Below, piece by piece: positions 8,446-17,475 of a stretch of 56,464 nt of DNA. Both the position numbers and the translations under genes were made by a program. The stretch lies in the NCBI RefSeq assembly GCF_017811155.1, contig NZ_JACVCV010000023.1, positions 1 to 56,464 on the forward strand, given 5' to 3'. Every line of letters starts with the position of its first letter. The first letter of the stretch is position 1. A model generated the notes under the pieces. The model was not told where the DNA came from, did not search any database, and worked only from the letters and a program-made list of their open reading frames with translations. The stretch is from Lunatimonas salinarum. Lineage in GTDB: Bacteria; Bacteroidota; Bacteroidia; Cytophagales; Cyclobacteriaceae.

Positions 8446-10986
8446 CTATTCATTGGATTCGGTAGCTACATCGTCAGAAGCCAACCCACCGGATCCACCG
8501 GAAGGATTCGAGTCGGAATCCCCCTCTTCCTGGTTCTCCATGATGTTTTCGATTTTCTCGATGGATGATATCTCGTCGTTGTCATTCAAGCGAATAAGCT
8601 TCACCCCTTGTGTCGCCCTCCCCATGACCCGGACACCGGATACCGGAGTGCGTATGGCTATACCAGATTTGTTAATGATCATCAAATCATCAGTATCTGC
8701 TACTTCTTTGATAGCTACCAACCCTCCTGTCTTTTCGGTGATATTCATGGCCTTTACCCCTTTTCCCCCTCGGTTGGTGATTCGATATTCCGAAAGGTAA
8801 GAGCGCTTTCCATAGCCTTTTTCCGAAACAACTAACAGCGTTGCATCCTCTCTAGAAACACAAACCATGCCAATTACATGGTAATTGCCATCCTCTAGGT
8901 TGATCGCTTTTACGCCTGTCGCTGTCCTTCCCATGGGGCGAACCGTTGATTCGTGGAAGTGTACAGCCCTTCCCGAACTGGCAGCGATGACAATATGGGA
9001 GTCCCCATTCGTAAGCTCTACATTTACCAGTTGATCTTCATCCCGGATATTCAATGCGATGATTCCATTAGAACGAGGTCGGGAGTATTGCTCCAAGGTA
9101 GTCTTCTTGATGACACCGTTCTTGGTAATCATCACAATATAGTTATTGTTGATATAATCTGCATCATCCAGATCAGAAACCTGAATAATAGAGCGGATTT
9201 TATCGTCACTTTCTATGTTTATTAGATTTTGAATGGGCCTTCCCTTTGAGGTCTTACCCCCTTCCGGTATACCATACGTCTTCAGCCAAAACAATTTGCC
9301 CTTATCCGTGAAAATCAGCAGGTAATTGTGGGTCATGGCGGTGAAGAGGTATTCGGTAAAATCATCATCCTTGGTCGACACCCCCTTGGATCCTACGCCT
9401 CCTCGGCTTTGGGTTTTGTACTCCGTCAGCACGGTACGCTTGATGTACCCCTGATGGCTTACTGTGATAACCACCTCCTCGTTGGGAATCATGTCTTCGT
9501 AATTGAAATCCTCGGCATTGTGCTCGATCGCAGTCCTGCGTTCGTCTCCATACCGGTCTCTCATCTCAGCAAGCTCTGTTTTGATGATGTCCATTCTTCG
9601 GTCCTCGTTGGCCAGGATTTCCTTGAGGTCTTCGATAAGTAGGATCAACTCATCGTATTCCTTTTGGATCTTTTCCCGTTCCATTCCGGTCAAACGTTGC
9701 AAACGCATGTCGAGGATTGCTCGCGCCTGAATTTCGGATAGTGAAAACCGCTCCATCAACCCGGTTCGGGCGGTCTCTGGATCCCTGGAATTCCGGATAA
9801 GGGTTATTACCTCATCCAAATGATCCAGCGCTATAAGGTAACCTTCCAAAATATGCGCTCGCTTTTCAGCTTCTTTTAGCTCATACTCCGTTCTCCTGAC
9901 AACCACTTCGTGCCGATGGCTCACATAGTGCACGATAAGGTCCTTTAGGTTGAGCGTGTAAGGTCTGCCTTTCACCAGCGCCACGTTATTTACACTGAAG
10001 GAGGTCTGTAATTGGGTATGCTTGTATAGGTTATTCAATACGACATTGGGCACCGCATCTTTTTTCAGTTCATATACGATCCGCATCCCTTGTCGATCCG
10101 ACTCATCCCGGATGGCCGAGATGCCGTCTAACTTTTTCTCGTTGATAAGCTGGGCTGTTTTTTCTACCATGCCCGCTTTGTTTACCATATAGGGGATTTC
10201 GGAAATGATGATCATCTCCTTGCCATTGTCTTTTTGCTCCACATTGGCTTTGCCTCGTACGATGATCCGGCCCCTACCGGTTTCAAACGCCGATTTTACA
10301 CCGTTATACCCGTAAATAATCCCTCCTGTGGGAAAATCAGGCGCAGTGATGTACTGCATCAATTCCGACACGGTGATATCCCGATTATCCACGTATGCAA
10401 TGATGCCGTTTATCACTTCGGTAAGGTTGTGGGGTGCCATGTTGGTAGCCATCCCTACCGCAATACCGGAGGCACCATTAAGTAGCAGTGCGGGTATTTT
10501 GGCTGGTAAAACCACCGGCTCCTTTAGACTGTCGTCAAAGTTGAGTTGAAAGTCAACGGTTTCTTTGTTGATATCGATAAGCAACTCTTCGGCGATCCGC
10601 CGCAGACGGGCCTCGGTATACCTCATCGCCGCCGCATTGTCCCCGTCTATGGATCCAAAGTTACCCTGAGGGTCTACCAAGGGATACCTAAGAGACCAAG
10701 GCTGTGCCATCCGCACGAGGGTTTCGTATACCGCCGAATCGCCATGGGGGTGGTATTTACCCAAAACCTCACCGACAATTCTAGCGGATTTCTTGTAAGG
10801 CTTATTATGGGTGACACCCAACTCCTGCATTCCAAAAAGTATTCGCCTGTGTACTGGCTTTAACCCATCTCTGACATCTGGGAGGGCTCGGGAAACAATC
10901 ACTGACATCGAATAATCGATGTAAGCTCCGCGCATTTCCTCCTCAATATTGATTGGTATGATGTTCTCGTTTTCTCCTTGAGCCAT
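8446..10986 (-). CDS. gyrA: DNA gyrase subunit A
   Basis: The A subunit of type II topoisomerase, which introduces negative supercoils with GyrB. I start at the ATG giving [13 protein letters not shown]; the ATG six codons upstream lacks support. Visible are the N-terminal [18 protein letters not shown] block, the quinolone-determining region [15 protein letters not shown] with Ser and Glu at the two main resistance positions (wild-type-like), and the catalytic Tyr in [11 protein letters not shown]. The C-terminal six-bladed DNA-wrapping domain is present, with blades marked by motifs such as [10 protein letters not shown] and [11 protein letters not shown]. The GyrA box reads QSRGGVG instead of QRRGGKG. 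A short Gly/Asp/Glu-rich tail ends the protein. The 846-aa length is normal. Confidence 0.97.
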   Translation of the reverse strand: MAQGENENIIPINIEEEMRGAYIDYSMSVIVSRALPDVRDGLKPVHRRILFGMQELGVTHNKPYKKSARIVGEVLGKYHPHGDSAVYETLVRMAQPWSLRYPLVDPQGNFGSIDGDNAAAMRYTEARLRRIAEELLIDINKETVDFQLNFDDSLKEPVVLPAKIPALLLNGASGIAVGMATNMAPHNLTEVINGIIAYVDNRDITVSELMQYITAPDFPTGGIIYGYNGVKSAFETGRGRIIVRGKANVEQKDNGKEMIIISEIPYMVNKAGMVEKTAQLINEKKLDGISAIRDESDRQGMRIVYELKKDAVPNVVLNNLYKHTQLQTSFSVNNVALVKGRPYTLNLKDLIVHYVSHRHEVVVRRTEYELKEAEKRAHILEGYLIALDHLDEVITLIRNSRDPETARTGLMERFSLSEIQARAILDMRLQRLTGMEREKIQKEYDELILLIEDLKEILANEDRRMDIIKTELAEMRDRYGDERRTAIEHNAEDFNYEDMIPNEEVVITVSHQGYIKRTVLTEYKTQSRGGVGSKGVSTKDDDFTEYLFTAMTHNYLLIFTDKGKLFWLKTYGIPEGGKTSKGRPIQNLINIESDDKIRSIIQVSDLDDADYINNNYIVMITKNGVIKKTTLEQYSRPRSNGIIALNIRDEDQLVNVELTNGDSHIVIAASSGRAVHFHESTVRPMGRTATGVKAINLEDGNYHVIGMVCVSREDATLLVVSEKGYGKRSYLSEYRITNRGGKGVKAMNITEKTGGLVAIKEVADTDDLMIINKSGIAIRTPVSGVRVMGRATQGVKLIRLNDNDEISSIEKIENIMENQEEGDSDSNPSGGSGGLASDDVATESNE

Positions 10987-11148
10987 ATTCAAAATTATTC
11001 TCAATAATAAATGGCAATATACGCAAAACCGGCGGTTTTAGAAAAAGATAATTTTACCTAAACGAAAAAACCATGGTATTTAATTTATATTCATGCAGTT
11101 ACTTTAGTTTGTTTTTAAGAAACCTCTAGGCCACATTGACCAAATGTA

Positions 11149-12144
11149 CTACCATTGGCCCACTTTGCGGTGTTGCATATTCCAAATGGAACTTCCGCGG
11201 TACTCTACCCCATTGTGCAAATGCTTCATTACCACGCCGCATCCTGGCACTTTACAGCGCTTGGTGGCCGGCAACCGCAGCGCTACACCCAACTGAACAG
11301 TAAAGAGCTGTTGTTTGATTTGCTGAACCTCTGTTGGCTCCATGCCTTGAATGTACGTAAACTCCCTAAATGTAACTGAGGGACGGACAAACATCTTCGT
11401 GTATTCCGAAAACTCCCTTTCAATCCGAAACCCTATGGAATAAAATGGTTTATCAATATTCAGTCTACCGTCATAAGCTTGTCGAAGAAATAACTGTCCA
11501 AATTCGGCGTCAACCAGAAATCGCCAGGGATAGTCCTGTTCCATGCGAAGCTTACGCTCAGATTGCATGTAATGATTGGAACCGGCGTATTTTCGGTATT
11601 TTAAGTTTAGAAAAGACTGTCGCTTTCCTGCATCGTAAAGTATCAAGCCCACGGAACCATAGAGCTTGTCAAAGGTGTAGGTGTTACTTCCAAAATTAAA
11701 TCGGAAATCTTCCACACGAAGCGCATCCATATTGCCCCATTCACGCCCGTATCCACCGCCAATTTCGATTAGATCAACTAGATTTAACTTTATCCCCATC
11801 TGAAATGGAAATCCAAGATTGCCTCCGCGAAAACCAAGCGTGTCACCTTGATTGATATCAGATACTGTCTCGGTGATTACAGAAGTGATGGGATAGGTGG
11901 TTGGATCCATACTGGCAAAACTCATCGAATTGGTATGATAGCCAACGCCTCCTCCAACTTCAAAAGAAAATCCTCCCAGGACGTTTCGAAATACATTTCC
12001 CAGCTCACTATCACTTTTTCTCGTGCGGTTTTTCAGTTTACGCTCAATTCCGAAAATATCTTCGTCTTGCGCCGGCGCCGGAAGGACAAATAATAAAACC
12101 AACCCCAGCTGAATCCACCAAACTCTGCCTTTGCTTCTTCCCAT
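11149..12144 (-). CDS. Exported protein of unknown function, probably beta-rich outer-membrane
   Basis: I do not recognise the family. The 331-aa product starts with a basic N-terminus and a hydrophobic signal segment ending in LPAPAQ. The body has alternating hydrophobic and polar residues, many aromatic residues and turns (GGGVGYHTNSMSF, FRGGNLGFPFQMGIKL, IEIGGGYGREWG), which suits a small outer-membrane beta barrel. The C-terminal 35 residues (after the RLPATK strand) contain two Cys, in a KVPGCGVVMKHLHNG-type stretch, and look like a separate small tail. It lies alone between gyrA and the next exported gene. Confidence 0.65.
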   Translation of the reverse strand: MGRSKGRVWWIQLGLVLLFVLPAPAQDEDIFGIERKLKNRTRKSDSELGNVFRNVLGGFSFEVGGGVGYHTNSMSFASMDPTTYPITSVITETVSDINQGDTLGFRGGNLGFPFQMGIKLNLVDLIEIGGGYGREWGNMDALRVEDFRFNFGSNTYTFDKLYGSVGLILYDAGKRQSFLNLKYRKYAGSNHYMQSERKLRMEQDYPWRFLVDAEFGQLFLRQAYDGRLNIDKPFYSIGFRIEREFSEYTKMFVRPSVTFREFTYIQGMEPTEVQQIKQQLFTVQLGVALRLPATKRCKVPGCGVVMKHLHNGVEYRGSSIWNMQHRKVGQW

Positions 12145-12222
12145 AATCGCTTATTTTGTCGGATAACAACTTTTCATAACCAAACGTTTTGTTTGCATCG
12201 CTATTACCTAACGAAGATAAAT

Positions 12223-12248
12223 AAAAAAACCCTCCAAATATAGAGGGC
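12223..12248 (-). terminator. Rho-independent terminator on minus strand
   Basis: Read on the minus strand, GCCCTC pairs with GAGGG across an A/T loop (12243-12247 with 12230-12234), followed by a run of seven T. It lies just past the stop of the 168-aa gene. Confidence 0.65.
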
Positions 12249-12278
12249 TTTTGGTTGATTTTTCAACTGAAACAAGGC

Positions 12279-12785
12279 TTAACTATCTGCACTGACGCCA
12301 TCTTGCTCGGATGTGCGCTTCTCTTTAAGTTCTGCCTGTAGGCTATCGACTTTTTCTTTGATTTCAGGATTTTCCTTCATGGCTTTGTTCACCTTGTTGA
12401 AAGTCGCCACACCAAGGACTTCATCATTTTTGATCAGATCTATTTTAAATTCCCGGACTTCATCCTGCACAGAACTCATAAAAGCAAGAATTCCTTCATA
12501 GGCGGCTTTCTCTTCTTCGGTGATTTTGATTTCAGCCAATTTGTCTGCATCGTCCCAAGCCGATTTGATTTCATTGTACCTGCCGGCACCGTCAATCACT
12601 TCGTTGTTACGGATGAGGTCAATCAACTCGTCGTTTTTCTGTTCGAAAAATGCCATCACAGAGTCTTCCATTACCGCAAATTTCATTAATTCCTCTTCTG
12701 TTATTTCCTCCGCCTCATCTTGGGCGAACGCCTGGAAACTCATGAAACCTACAAATAGGAGTGCTAAGAACCGTAATTTTTTCAT
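12279..12785 (-). CDS. Small exported acidic helical protein, unknown function
   Basis: A 168-aa product with a typical signal peptide (LRFLALLFVGFMSFQAFAQ). The mature part is highly charged and alpha-helical, with two similar halves: FFEQKNDELIDLIRNNEVI...FNEIKSAW-like and VREFKIDLIKNDEVLGVATFNKVNKAM. The pattern resembles DUF4168-type periplasmic proteins, but I would not insist on that name. Its terminator follows directly. No operon partner. Confidence 0.6.
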   Translation of the reverse strand: MKKLRFLALLFVGFMSFQAFAQDEAEEITEEELMKFAVMEDSVMAFFEQKNDELIDLIRNNEVIDGAGRYNEIKSAWDDADKLAEIKITEEEKAAYEGILAFMSSVQDEVREFKIDLIKNDEVLGVATFNKVNKAMKENPEIKEKVDSLQAELKEKRTSEQDGVSADS

Positions 12786-12899
12786 ATAGCTATCTTTTTT
12801 GATTAAACTTATTTACTAATTTCGATCTTTTCAATTAGTATCACAAATTTTACCGCAAGAAATGCGCCAAAAGTTTCTTTTCTCCCCTTAATTTTGACT

Positions 12900-13553
12900 T
12901 TAAGCAATATTTTTTAGGTTATTAATGGTTTCGATTGGATTTTTAGAAGTAAAAATAAAATTTCCCGCTACCAGGATATCTGCGCCGGCCTCAATCAACG
13001 CCGATGCATTCGACATGCTAACGCCCCCGTCAATCTCAATCTGGGCCTTAGACCCGGTCTGCACTATCAACTTTTTCAGGTTTTCGATTTTGGTGTAGGT
13101 ATGTTCGATAAACTTTTGTCCCCCAAACCCCGGATTGACTGACATGAGACAAACCAAGTCCACTTCGTGAATGATGTCCTTCAGCAACTCTACAGGCGTA
13201 TGGGGATTCAATGCTACCCCTGCTTTGCAATTCAACCTTCGAATCTCGTCCAAGGTGCGGTGTAGATGATTACAGGCCTCATAGTGCACTGTAATGTGGG
13301 CGGCGCCTGCTTCTTTGAAGCGCTGTAAGTACTTATCTGGATCAATAATCATCAAATGCACGTCTAAAGGCTTCTCGGCATGCCGATGAATGGCTTCCAC
13401 GACCGGGATACCTAAAGAAATGTTGGGTACGAATATTCCATCCATCACGTCTACATGCACGTATGAAGCATCCGATTGATTTATCATTTCTATTTCTTGC
13501 TGTAGATTTGCAAAATCTGCGGCCAACACGGAAGGGGCAATAAAAGGTCTCAT
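12900..13553 (-). CDS. rpe: Ribulose-phosphate 3-epimerase
   Basis: Interconverts ribulose-5-phosphate and xylulose-5-phosphate in the pentose phosphate pathway. The 217-aa TIM barrel shows the family blocks in order: IAPSVLAADFANL, HVDVMDGIFVPN (metal-binding His and catalytic Asp), PLDVHLMI, VNPGFGGQKF and the phosphate-binding end IEIDGGVS...GADILVAGN. Length is normal and the ATG start gives the usual MRPFIAPS N-terminus. Monocistronic in appearance. Confidence 0.96.
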   Translation of the reverse strand: MRPFIAPSVLAADFANLQQEIEMINQSDASYVHVDVMDGIFVPNISLGIPVVEAIHRHAEKPLDVHLMIIDPDKYLQRFKEAGAAHITVHYEACNHLHRTLDEIRRLNCKAGVALNPHTPVELLKDIIHEVDLVCLMSVNPGFGGQKFIEHTYTKIENLKKLIVQTGSKAQIEIDGGVSMSNASALIEAGADILVAGNFIFTSKNPIETINNLKNIA

Positions 13554-13652
13554 AGCTTTTCGGGTTAGGAGATTACGGTTTTTTCATCGGGCACGATACT
13601 GTAGATTCAAATGAATCTAGCAGCAAAAAACGGGAAATTGAAGACCAAATCC

Positions 13653-15293
13653 TTACCTTTTTAGCAACTTATATCGCTCTGACCAGTTAGTAGCTTGAAA
13701 TTCAATTATGTACAATCCAGGCACTACGTCGTTCATTTGAAATTCCAATGGTTGCTTCTCCTGATTAGATGCCAATAGCCATTCGTTGATCAGGTTTCCT
13801 GAACTGGAAATCAGGCGAACACAACAGGTGTTCGTTGGTACATTTTTCACAAACAATCTATCCCCTTCCAGTGGGTTGGGATAGAGACGGAGTTTCTGTT
13901 CGGCTAGGATTTCTTCTTCCTTTCCCTGCACCACACCATACATGGCTCTTTCGTAGTTTGGAATTCCATAGCCAAGTTCCATATTTGGGTTAGCCGCTAG
14001 GTGTCCACTTAGCATCAGCTTTTCTTTCAGTTGTGCCATCCGAAGGGTGGGATTTGCCTGCCACAATCCTGCTGCCAACGCGGCAATCTGAGGTGCCGAA
14101 AAAGAAGTTCCACTGGAAAAGCTGGGCCCCGTAGCATAGCGCCACAAATTTACGCCGGTTCCGTAGGCCACCAAATCTGGTTTGACCCTTCCATCTGCGG
14201 TGGGGCCTACCGAACTAAAACTCGCTTTTTCCAGGCTGTTTGATATAGCCCCTACGGCGAGAACACCAGCCGCATCAGCCGGTGCTGTCATGGTACGCCA
14301 GCTAAGGTTCCCTTCGTTTCCATTGCTGGTCACTACTAGGATTCCCTTTTGGGCGGCCATTGAGGCACCTCTGCTAATGGTAGCCGTAAGGCCATCCATA
14401 TCCTCTTTCCCGTAGTTCATGTCTACATCGTCAAACTGGTTATAACCAAGTGAGCTGTTGATAATATCCACACCCAAGCTGTCAGAATATTCAGCTGCTC
14501 TGACCCAATTGTATTCTTCAATCCTAAATTCAGACGCTACATCTTCAGTAATACATAAAATAAACGACGCATCATAGGCACCTGCAAGGAGTTGTTCGTG
14601 ATTGGATGCTATAAGCGATAAGGCACCGGTTCCATGGGTATCGTCTTTAAAAACATCCGATGATGCTGGAATAACAAAATCCCTCGTGCCAAGTATTTTG
14701 CCGCCCTCAAAAAGGTGCTTGAATGCCGGAATCACATCTACATGTTGAAATCCTGCATCAAAAACGGCAATACGTATCCCACTACCGGTGTATCCATCCA
14801 AGTGCATTTGCGGAATTCCAAGCAATTCGTTTTGAAAATCATATGGCTGGGATTGTTCTTCCACCTTACGAAGGGATCGTGGGGTTTCTGAACTCATTTT
14901 CCCACTTTCTACACTCCCTTTTCCGGATCCTCTACCTATCAGCAAAACTTCGGACACAAATGGTAGTTTGCGGATTTCTGAGATTACCGGTTCTTCAGCT
15001 ACTACCACCGAGGCGTTTAGCCAATTTGTGTGGTAAAGGATTTTTGTTACCTTGGGCTCGACTATACTCACATATTTGGGGGAAACCGGCAAATCTGTAC
15101 TATCTAAGCGGATTCCCTCCCGCTCCCGTCTCGCCAAGGCCTCGGATGTCATTAATTCTCCAGGCCGATCCAAGCTATAGTGTTCCGTGGGCTTATATCG
15201 GTAGTGGATGGCATACCGATCCTGTGCATCCGTTTCCTGAATTAGCAATACGGTAGTTACGAGTAGAAAAAATGCTTTTTTAGAGAATTCCAT
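13653..15293 (-). CDS. Secreted subtilisin-like serine protease with type IX sorting domain
   Basis: A 546-aa S8-family peptidase. After the signal peptide (AFFLLVTTVLLIQETDA) come a prodomain-like stretch (about 30-145) and the catalytic domain with all three triad blocks: Asp in IAVFDAGF, His in DDTHGTGAL and Ser in SSGTSFSAPQIAALAAG. The C-terminal 80 residues (LRLYPNPLEGDRLFVKN onward, ending LYIIEFQATNWSERYKLLKR-like) form a type IX secretion system C-terminal sorting domain. The protease should thus be carried across the outer membrane and attached or released by the T9SS. Its start overlaps the 3' end of the upstream lipoprotein gene by 14 bp, so the two are probably translated together. 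Confidence 0.93.
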   Translation of the reverse strand: MEFSKKAFFLLVTTVLLIQETDAQDRYAIHYRYKPTEHYSLDRPGELMTSEALARREREGIRLDSTDLPVSPKYVSIVEPKVTKILYHTNWLNASVVVAEEPVISEIRKLPFVSEVLLIGRGSGKGSVESGKMSSETPRSLRKVEEQSQPYDFQNELLGIPQMHLDGYTGSGIRIAVFDAGFQHVDVIPAFKHLFEGGKILGTRDFVIPASSDVFKDDTHGTGALSLIASNHEQLLAGAYDASFILCITEDVASEFRIEEYNWVRAAEYSDSLGVDIINSSLGYNQFDDVDMNYGKEDMDGLTATISRGASMAAQKGILVVTSNGNEGNLSWRTMTAPADAAGVLAVGAISNSLEKASFSSVGPTADGRVKPDLVAYGTGVNLWRYATGPSFSSGTSFSAPQIAALAAGLWQANPTLRMAQLKEKLMLSGHLAANPNMELGYGIPNYERAMYGVVQGKEEEILAEQKLRLYPNPLEGDRLFVKNVPTNTCCVRLISSSGNLINEWLLASNQEKQPLEFQMNDVVPGLYIIEFQATNWSERYKLLKR

Positions 15294-15972
15294 GGGTCAT
15301 TAGTTTCAAATGAATAAAACGGCCACTTTGAATGATTTGTTGCCCAAGGCAGTCACTCCTCGAACAATAGCGGTATACTTCTGAGTAGCTCTCCACCAAC
15401 CCAATGTTCTCGGCATACACCTCGTAACGGTTATCGCGAAAAGTAATCATGTCATCATCTTCCATATGGCGAACCAATGCAGCGGATGGAAAAACCCGTT
15501 CACCTAGTGAATAGCTTCCGACCTGCTCAATCGTAAAAGACTCACTGGGGCGCGAATTCAGGGCATTGGAATCCCATTCTCCCAATAGTCTTATTGGGTA
15601 AACTAATCTGATTTCCTGCAAATTGTCCATGAGCCGAATGAGCCGGTTATCAGCTATCCGCAGTCCAAAAGCCAGCTCGTTTACCCACACCTGCCTATCG
15701 AGGGATTTTTGCCTGATTACCCGGAAAGCTGCTTGGCCTTGTTCGTTGAGGAATTCCTCCGTGATCTCGTCTCGGTAGTAGTAACGGGTATCTTCAAAAT
15801 CATCTTCGCCAAAAAACACCCGTTCATCCACCTCATATACCCAAAACCTACCTACCTGTAAGGGAGAAAACCTGGGCAAAAAGGATTCCGGCTGTTCACG
15901 TTCTATCCAGTCGCAGGATAGCAAATAAAAAGTACTGGCCATTAAAAAAATCCATTTCATCCACTTCATCAT
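15280..15972 (-). CDS. Lipoprotein of unknown function, upstream partner of the subtilase
   Basis: A 230-aa protein with a lipoprotein signal (MASTFYLLSCDW, lipobox LLSC). The mature part looks beta-rich, starting with SPLQVGRFWVYEVDE, a stretch seen at the start of many small Bacteroidota lipoproteins. No enzymatic motif is visible. Its 3' end overlaps the subtilase gene by 14 bp, which ties the two together; a role in holding or guiding the secreted protease is inference only. Confidence 0.75.
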   Translation of the reverse strand: MMKWMKWIFLMASTFYLLSCDWIEREQPESFLPRFSPLQVGRFWVYEVDERVFFGEDDFEDTRYYYRDEITEEFLNEQGQAAFRVIRQKSLDRQVWVNELAFGLRIADNRLIRLMDNLQEIRLVYPIRLLGEWDSNALNSRPSESFTIEQVGSYSLGERVFPSAALVRHMEDDDMITFRDNRYEVYAENIGLVESYSEVYRYCSRSDCLGQQIIQSGRFIHLKLMTHGIL

Positions 15973-16120
15973 CTGCTTGCAATTTTGTATTCATACACCC
16001 CTGCCTTGTCACTTTTCGAAGGTCGACTCCCCTATCCTATTCTTTATTCATCCCGCCGCCCGCGGTGAAAACCTAATCATTTCTTGGGAAACCGGTAAAT
16101 GATATGTTAGCCAATTCAGC

Positions 16121-16128
16121 TATCTTTG
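16121..16128 (+). promoter_or_regulatory. Bacteroidota -7 element (TATCTTTG)
   Basis: An exact TAnnTTTG match 35 bp before the ATG of the TrpF-like gene. No convincing TTTG lies at the -33 distance. Confidence 0.5.
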
Positions 16129-16162
16129 ACAAATTCAGAAAATTTACACAATTTATCCGAAA

Positions 16163-16789
16163 ATGGCGCTAAAAACTTTTGTAAAAATAAGTACCGTGAG
16201 CAACCTCAGCGACGCTAGGTACTGTGCGGGGATGTACGTAGACCTGATGGGCTTTTGTCTGGAAAAACATCAAGCTGACTTTTTAGGTCCAGGAGCGTAT
16301 AAGGAGATTACCGACTGGCTTTTCGGGCCGGCGTATGTAGCAGAGTTTGATTCGTATGATCCGGAAAAGGTACTTGAAACCCTCTCTCAGTACCCTGGGA
16401 TCTCATTTATCCAAGTCACCAAGGAGATTTATCTCCCGATGTTATTTAACAGTGGTTATCAGTTGATTCTTAAGAAAAACATTGCCGAAACGGCAGACCT
16501 TAGGGAGCTGATCCCGCTTTCCCAGCAACTGCAACCACACGGAATTCAGCTTTTATTGGAAAGCGATCGGTTCATCAGCTTGAACGAAGAAATACTGGGG
16601 ATAGTCCGTGAATTGGCGGCAAAGTGTGCGGTGATCTTGGGATTTGGCCTTGAAAGAACCAATGTAGAGCAAGTTTTAGAGCTAACGGGGATTAAGGGCA
16701 TTTCGCTGCGAGGTGGTCAAGAAATCAAACCTGGCCTCAAAGATTTCGACGAATTGGCAGATATATTGGAAGTATTGGAAACGGAATAG
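16163..16789 (+). CDS. Divergent phosphoribosylanthranilate isomerase (TrpF) homologue, likely non-canonical
   Basis: A 208-aa TIM-barrel protein that follows the TrpF pattern: KISTVSNLSDARYCAGM at the N-terminus corresponds to the usual KICG-type start, and the C-terminal block GFGLERTNVEQVLELTGIKG, then SLRGGQEIKPGLKDFDE, corresponds to the family's GGL-P-NV and SSGVE-PGKKD segments. The catalytic general-base Cys of the KICG motif is Ser/Thr here, and the G-G-T-G-x-x-F-D-W block before the last strands is missing. Family membership is fairly clear; isomerase activity is doubtful. It is alone, without other trp genes, next to trmB in convergent orientation. Confidence 0.7.
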   Translation: MALKTFVKISTVSNLSDARYCAGMYVDLMGFCLEKHQADFLGPGAYKEITDWLFGPAYVAEFDSYDPEKVLETLSQYPGISFIQVTKEIYLPMLFNSGYQLILKKNIAETADLRELIPLSQQLQPHGIQLLLESDRFISLNEEILGIVRELAAKCAVILGFGLERTNVEQVLELTGIKGISLRGGQEIKPGLKDFDELADILEVLETE

Positions 16790-16810
16790 CGTGACAAGAT
16801 CTTACCTTAC

Positions 16811-17473
16811 TTAAGCTGAAGAAAGCGTGAAACAAATGTACTTGATGGTTTCTCCCTTTTCCGAGAAGATCTTTTCATACCGTGTTTTTATTCCCAAGTG
16901 ATCCTCTTTCCATTCGGAAGCGTAAAAATCACTTGTGTCCTTTAGTATTCGGGTATTGGGACGGTCGGCCAGGATTTCCTTGGTGTATTGGTAAAGGCCG
17001 GTGTTATCCGTTTTAAAATGGATCAATCCCCCCTTTGCAACTAAAGTTTCATACATGTCCAAAAACCTCTGTGAAGTAAGGCGACGCTTCTCATCCCGGT
17101 CCTTTGGTCTAGGGTCAGGAAAAGTGATCCATAACTCGGCGATTTCTCCTTCCGCAAAAAACGTATGCAACTGTTCGATTTGTGCACGCAAAAAGGCTAC
17201 GTTTAGCAGTTTTTCCGCAATAGCCATCGTGCTGCCCTTCCATATACGGGATCCTTTGATATCTACCCCTATAAAGTTTCGCCCTGAATGACTCCTGCCT
17301 AATCCGACGGTAAATTCCCCCCTGCCACAGGCGAGTTCTACCGTGATCGGCTGATCATTTCCAAAAAAATCCTGCCACCCGCCTTGGATGTTTTCGTAGA
17401 TTTCTTTACCGGGTTGTACGACGTTTTTATTCTCTTCGTTTTGGCGAAACCGCGCTAACTTATTTCTTCCCAT
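16811..17473 (-). CDS. trmB: tRNA (guanine-N7-)-methyltransferase
   Basis: Uses S-adenosylmethionine to make m7G at position 46 of tRNAs. The 220-aa product has the SAM-binding block ELACGRGEFT, the second acidic block FIGVDIKGSRIW and the TrmB signature WITFPDPRPKDRDEKRRLTS, where the usual KKRH becomes DEKRR. Length is normal. It starts 2 bp after the folC stop, so it is the last gene of the long minus-strand run. Confidence 0.95.
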   Translation of the reverse strand: MGRNKLARFRQNEENKNVVQPGKEIYENIQGGWQDFFGNDQPITVELACGRGEFTVGLGRSHSGRNFIGVDIKGSRIWKGSTMAIAEKLLNVAFLRAQIEQLHTFFAEGEIAELWITFPDPRPKDRDEKRRLTSQRFLDMYETLVAKGGLIHFKTDNTGLYQYTKEILADRPNTRILKDTSDFYASEWKEDHLGIKTRYEKIFSEKGETIKYICFTLSSA

Positions 17474-17475
17474 AA

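Noticed and set aside
10990-10997. TAATTTTG on the minus strand just before the gyrA start as a -7 element
   Set aside because: The transcript would start inside or right at the first codons of gyrA; no -33 partner is seen.
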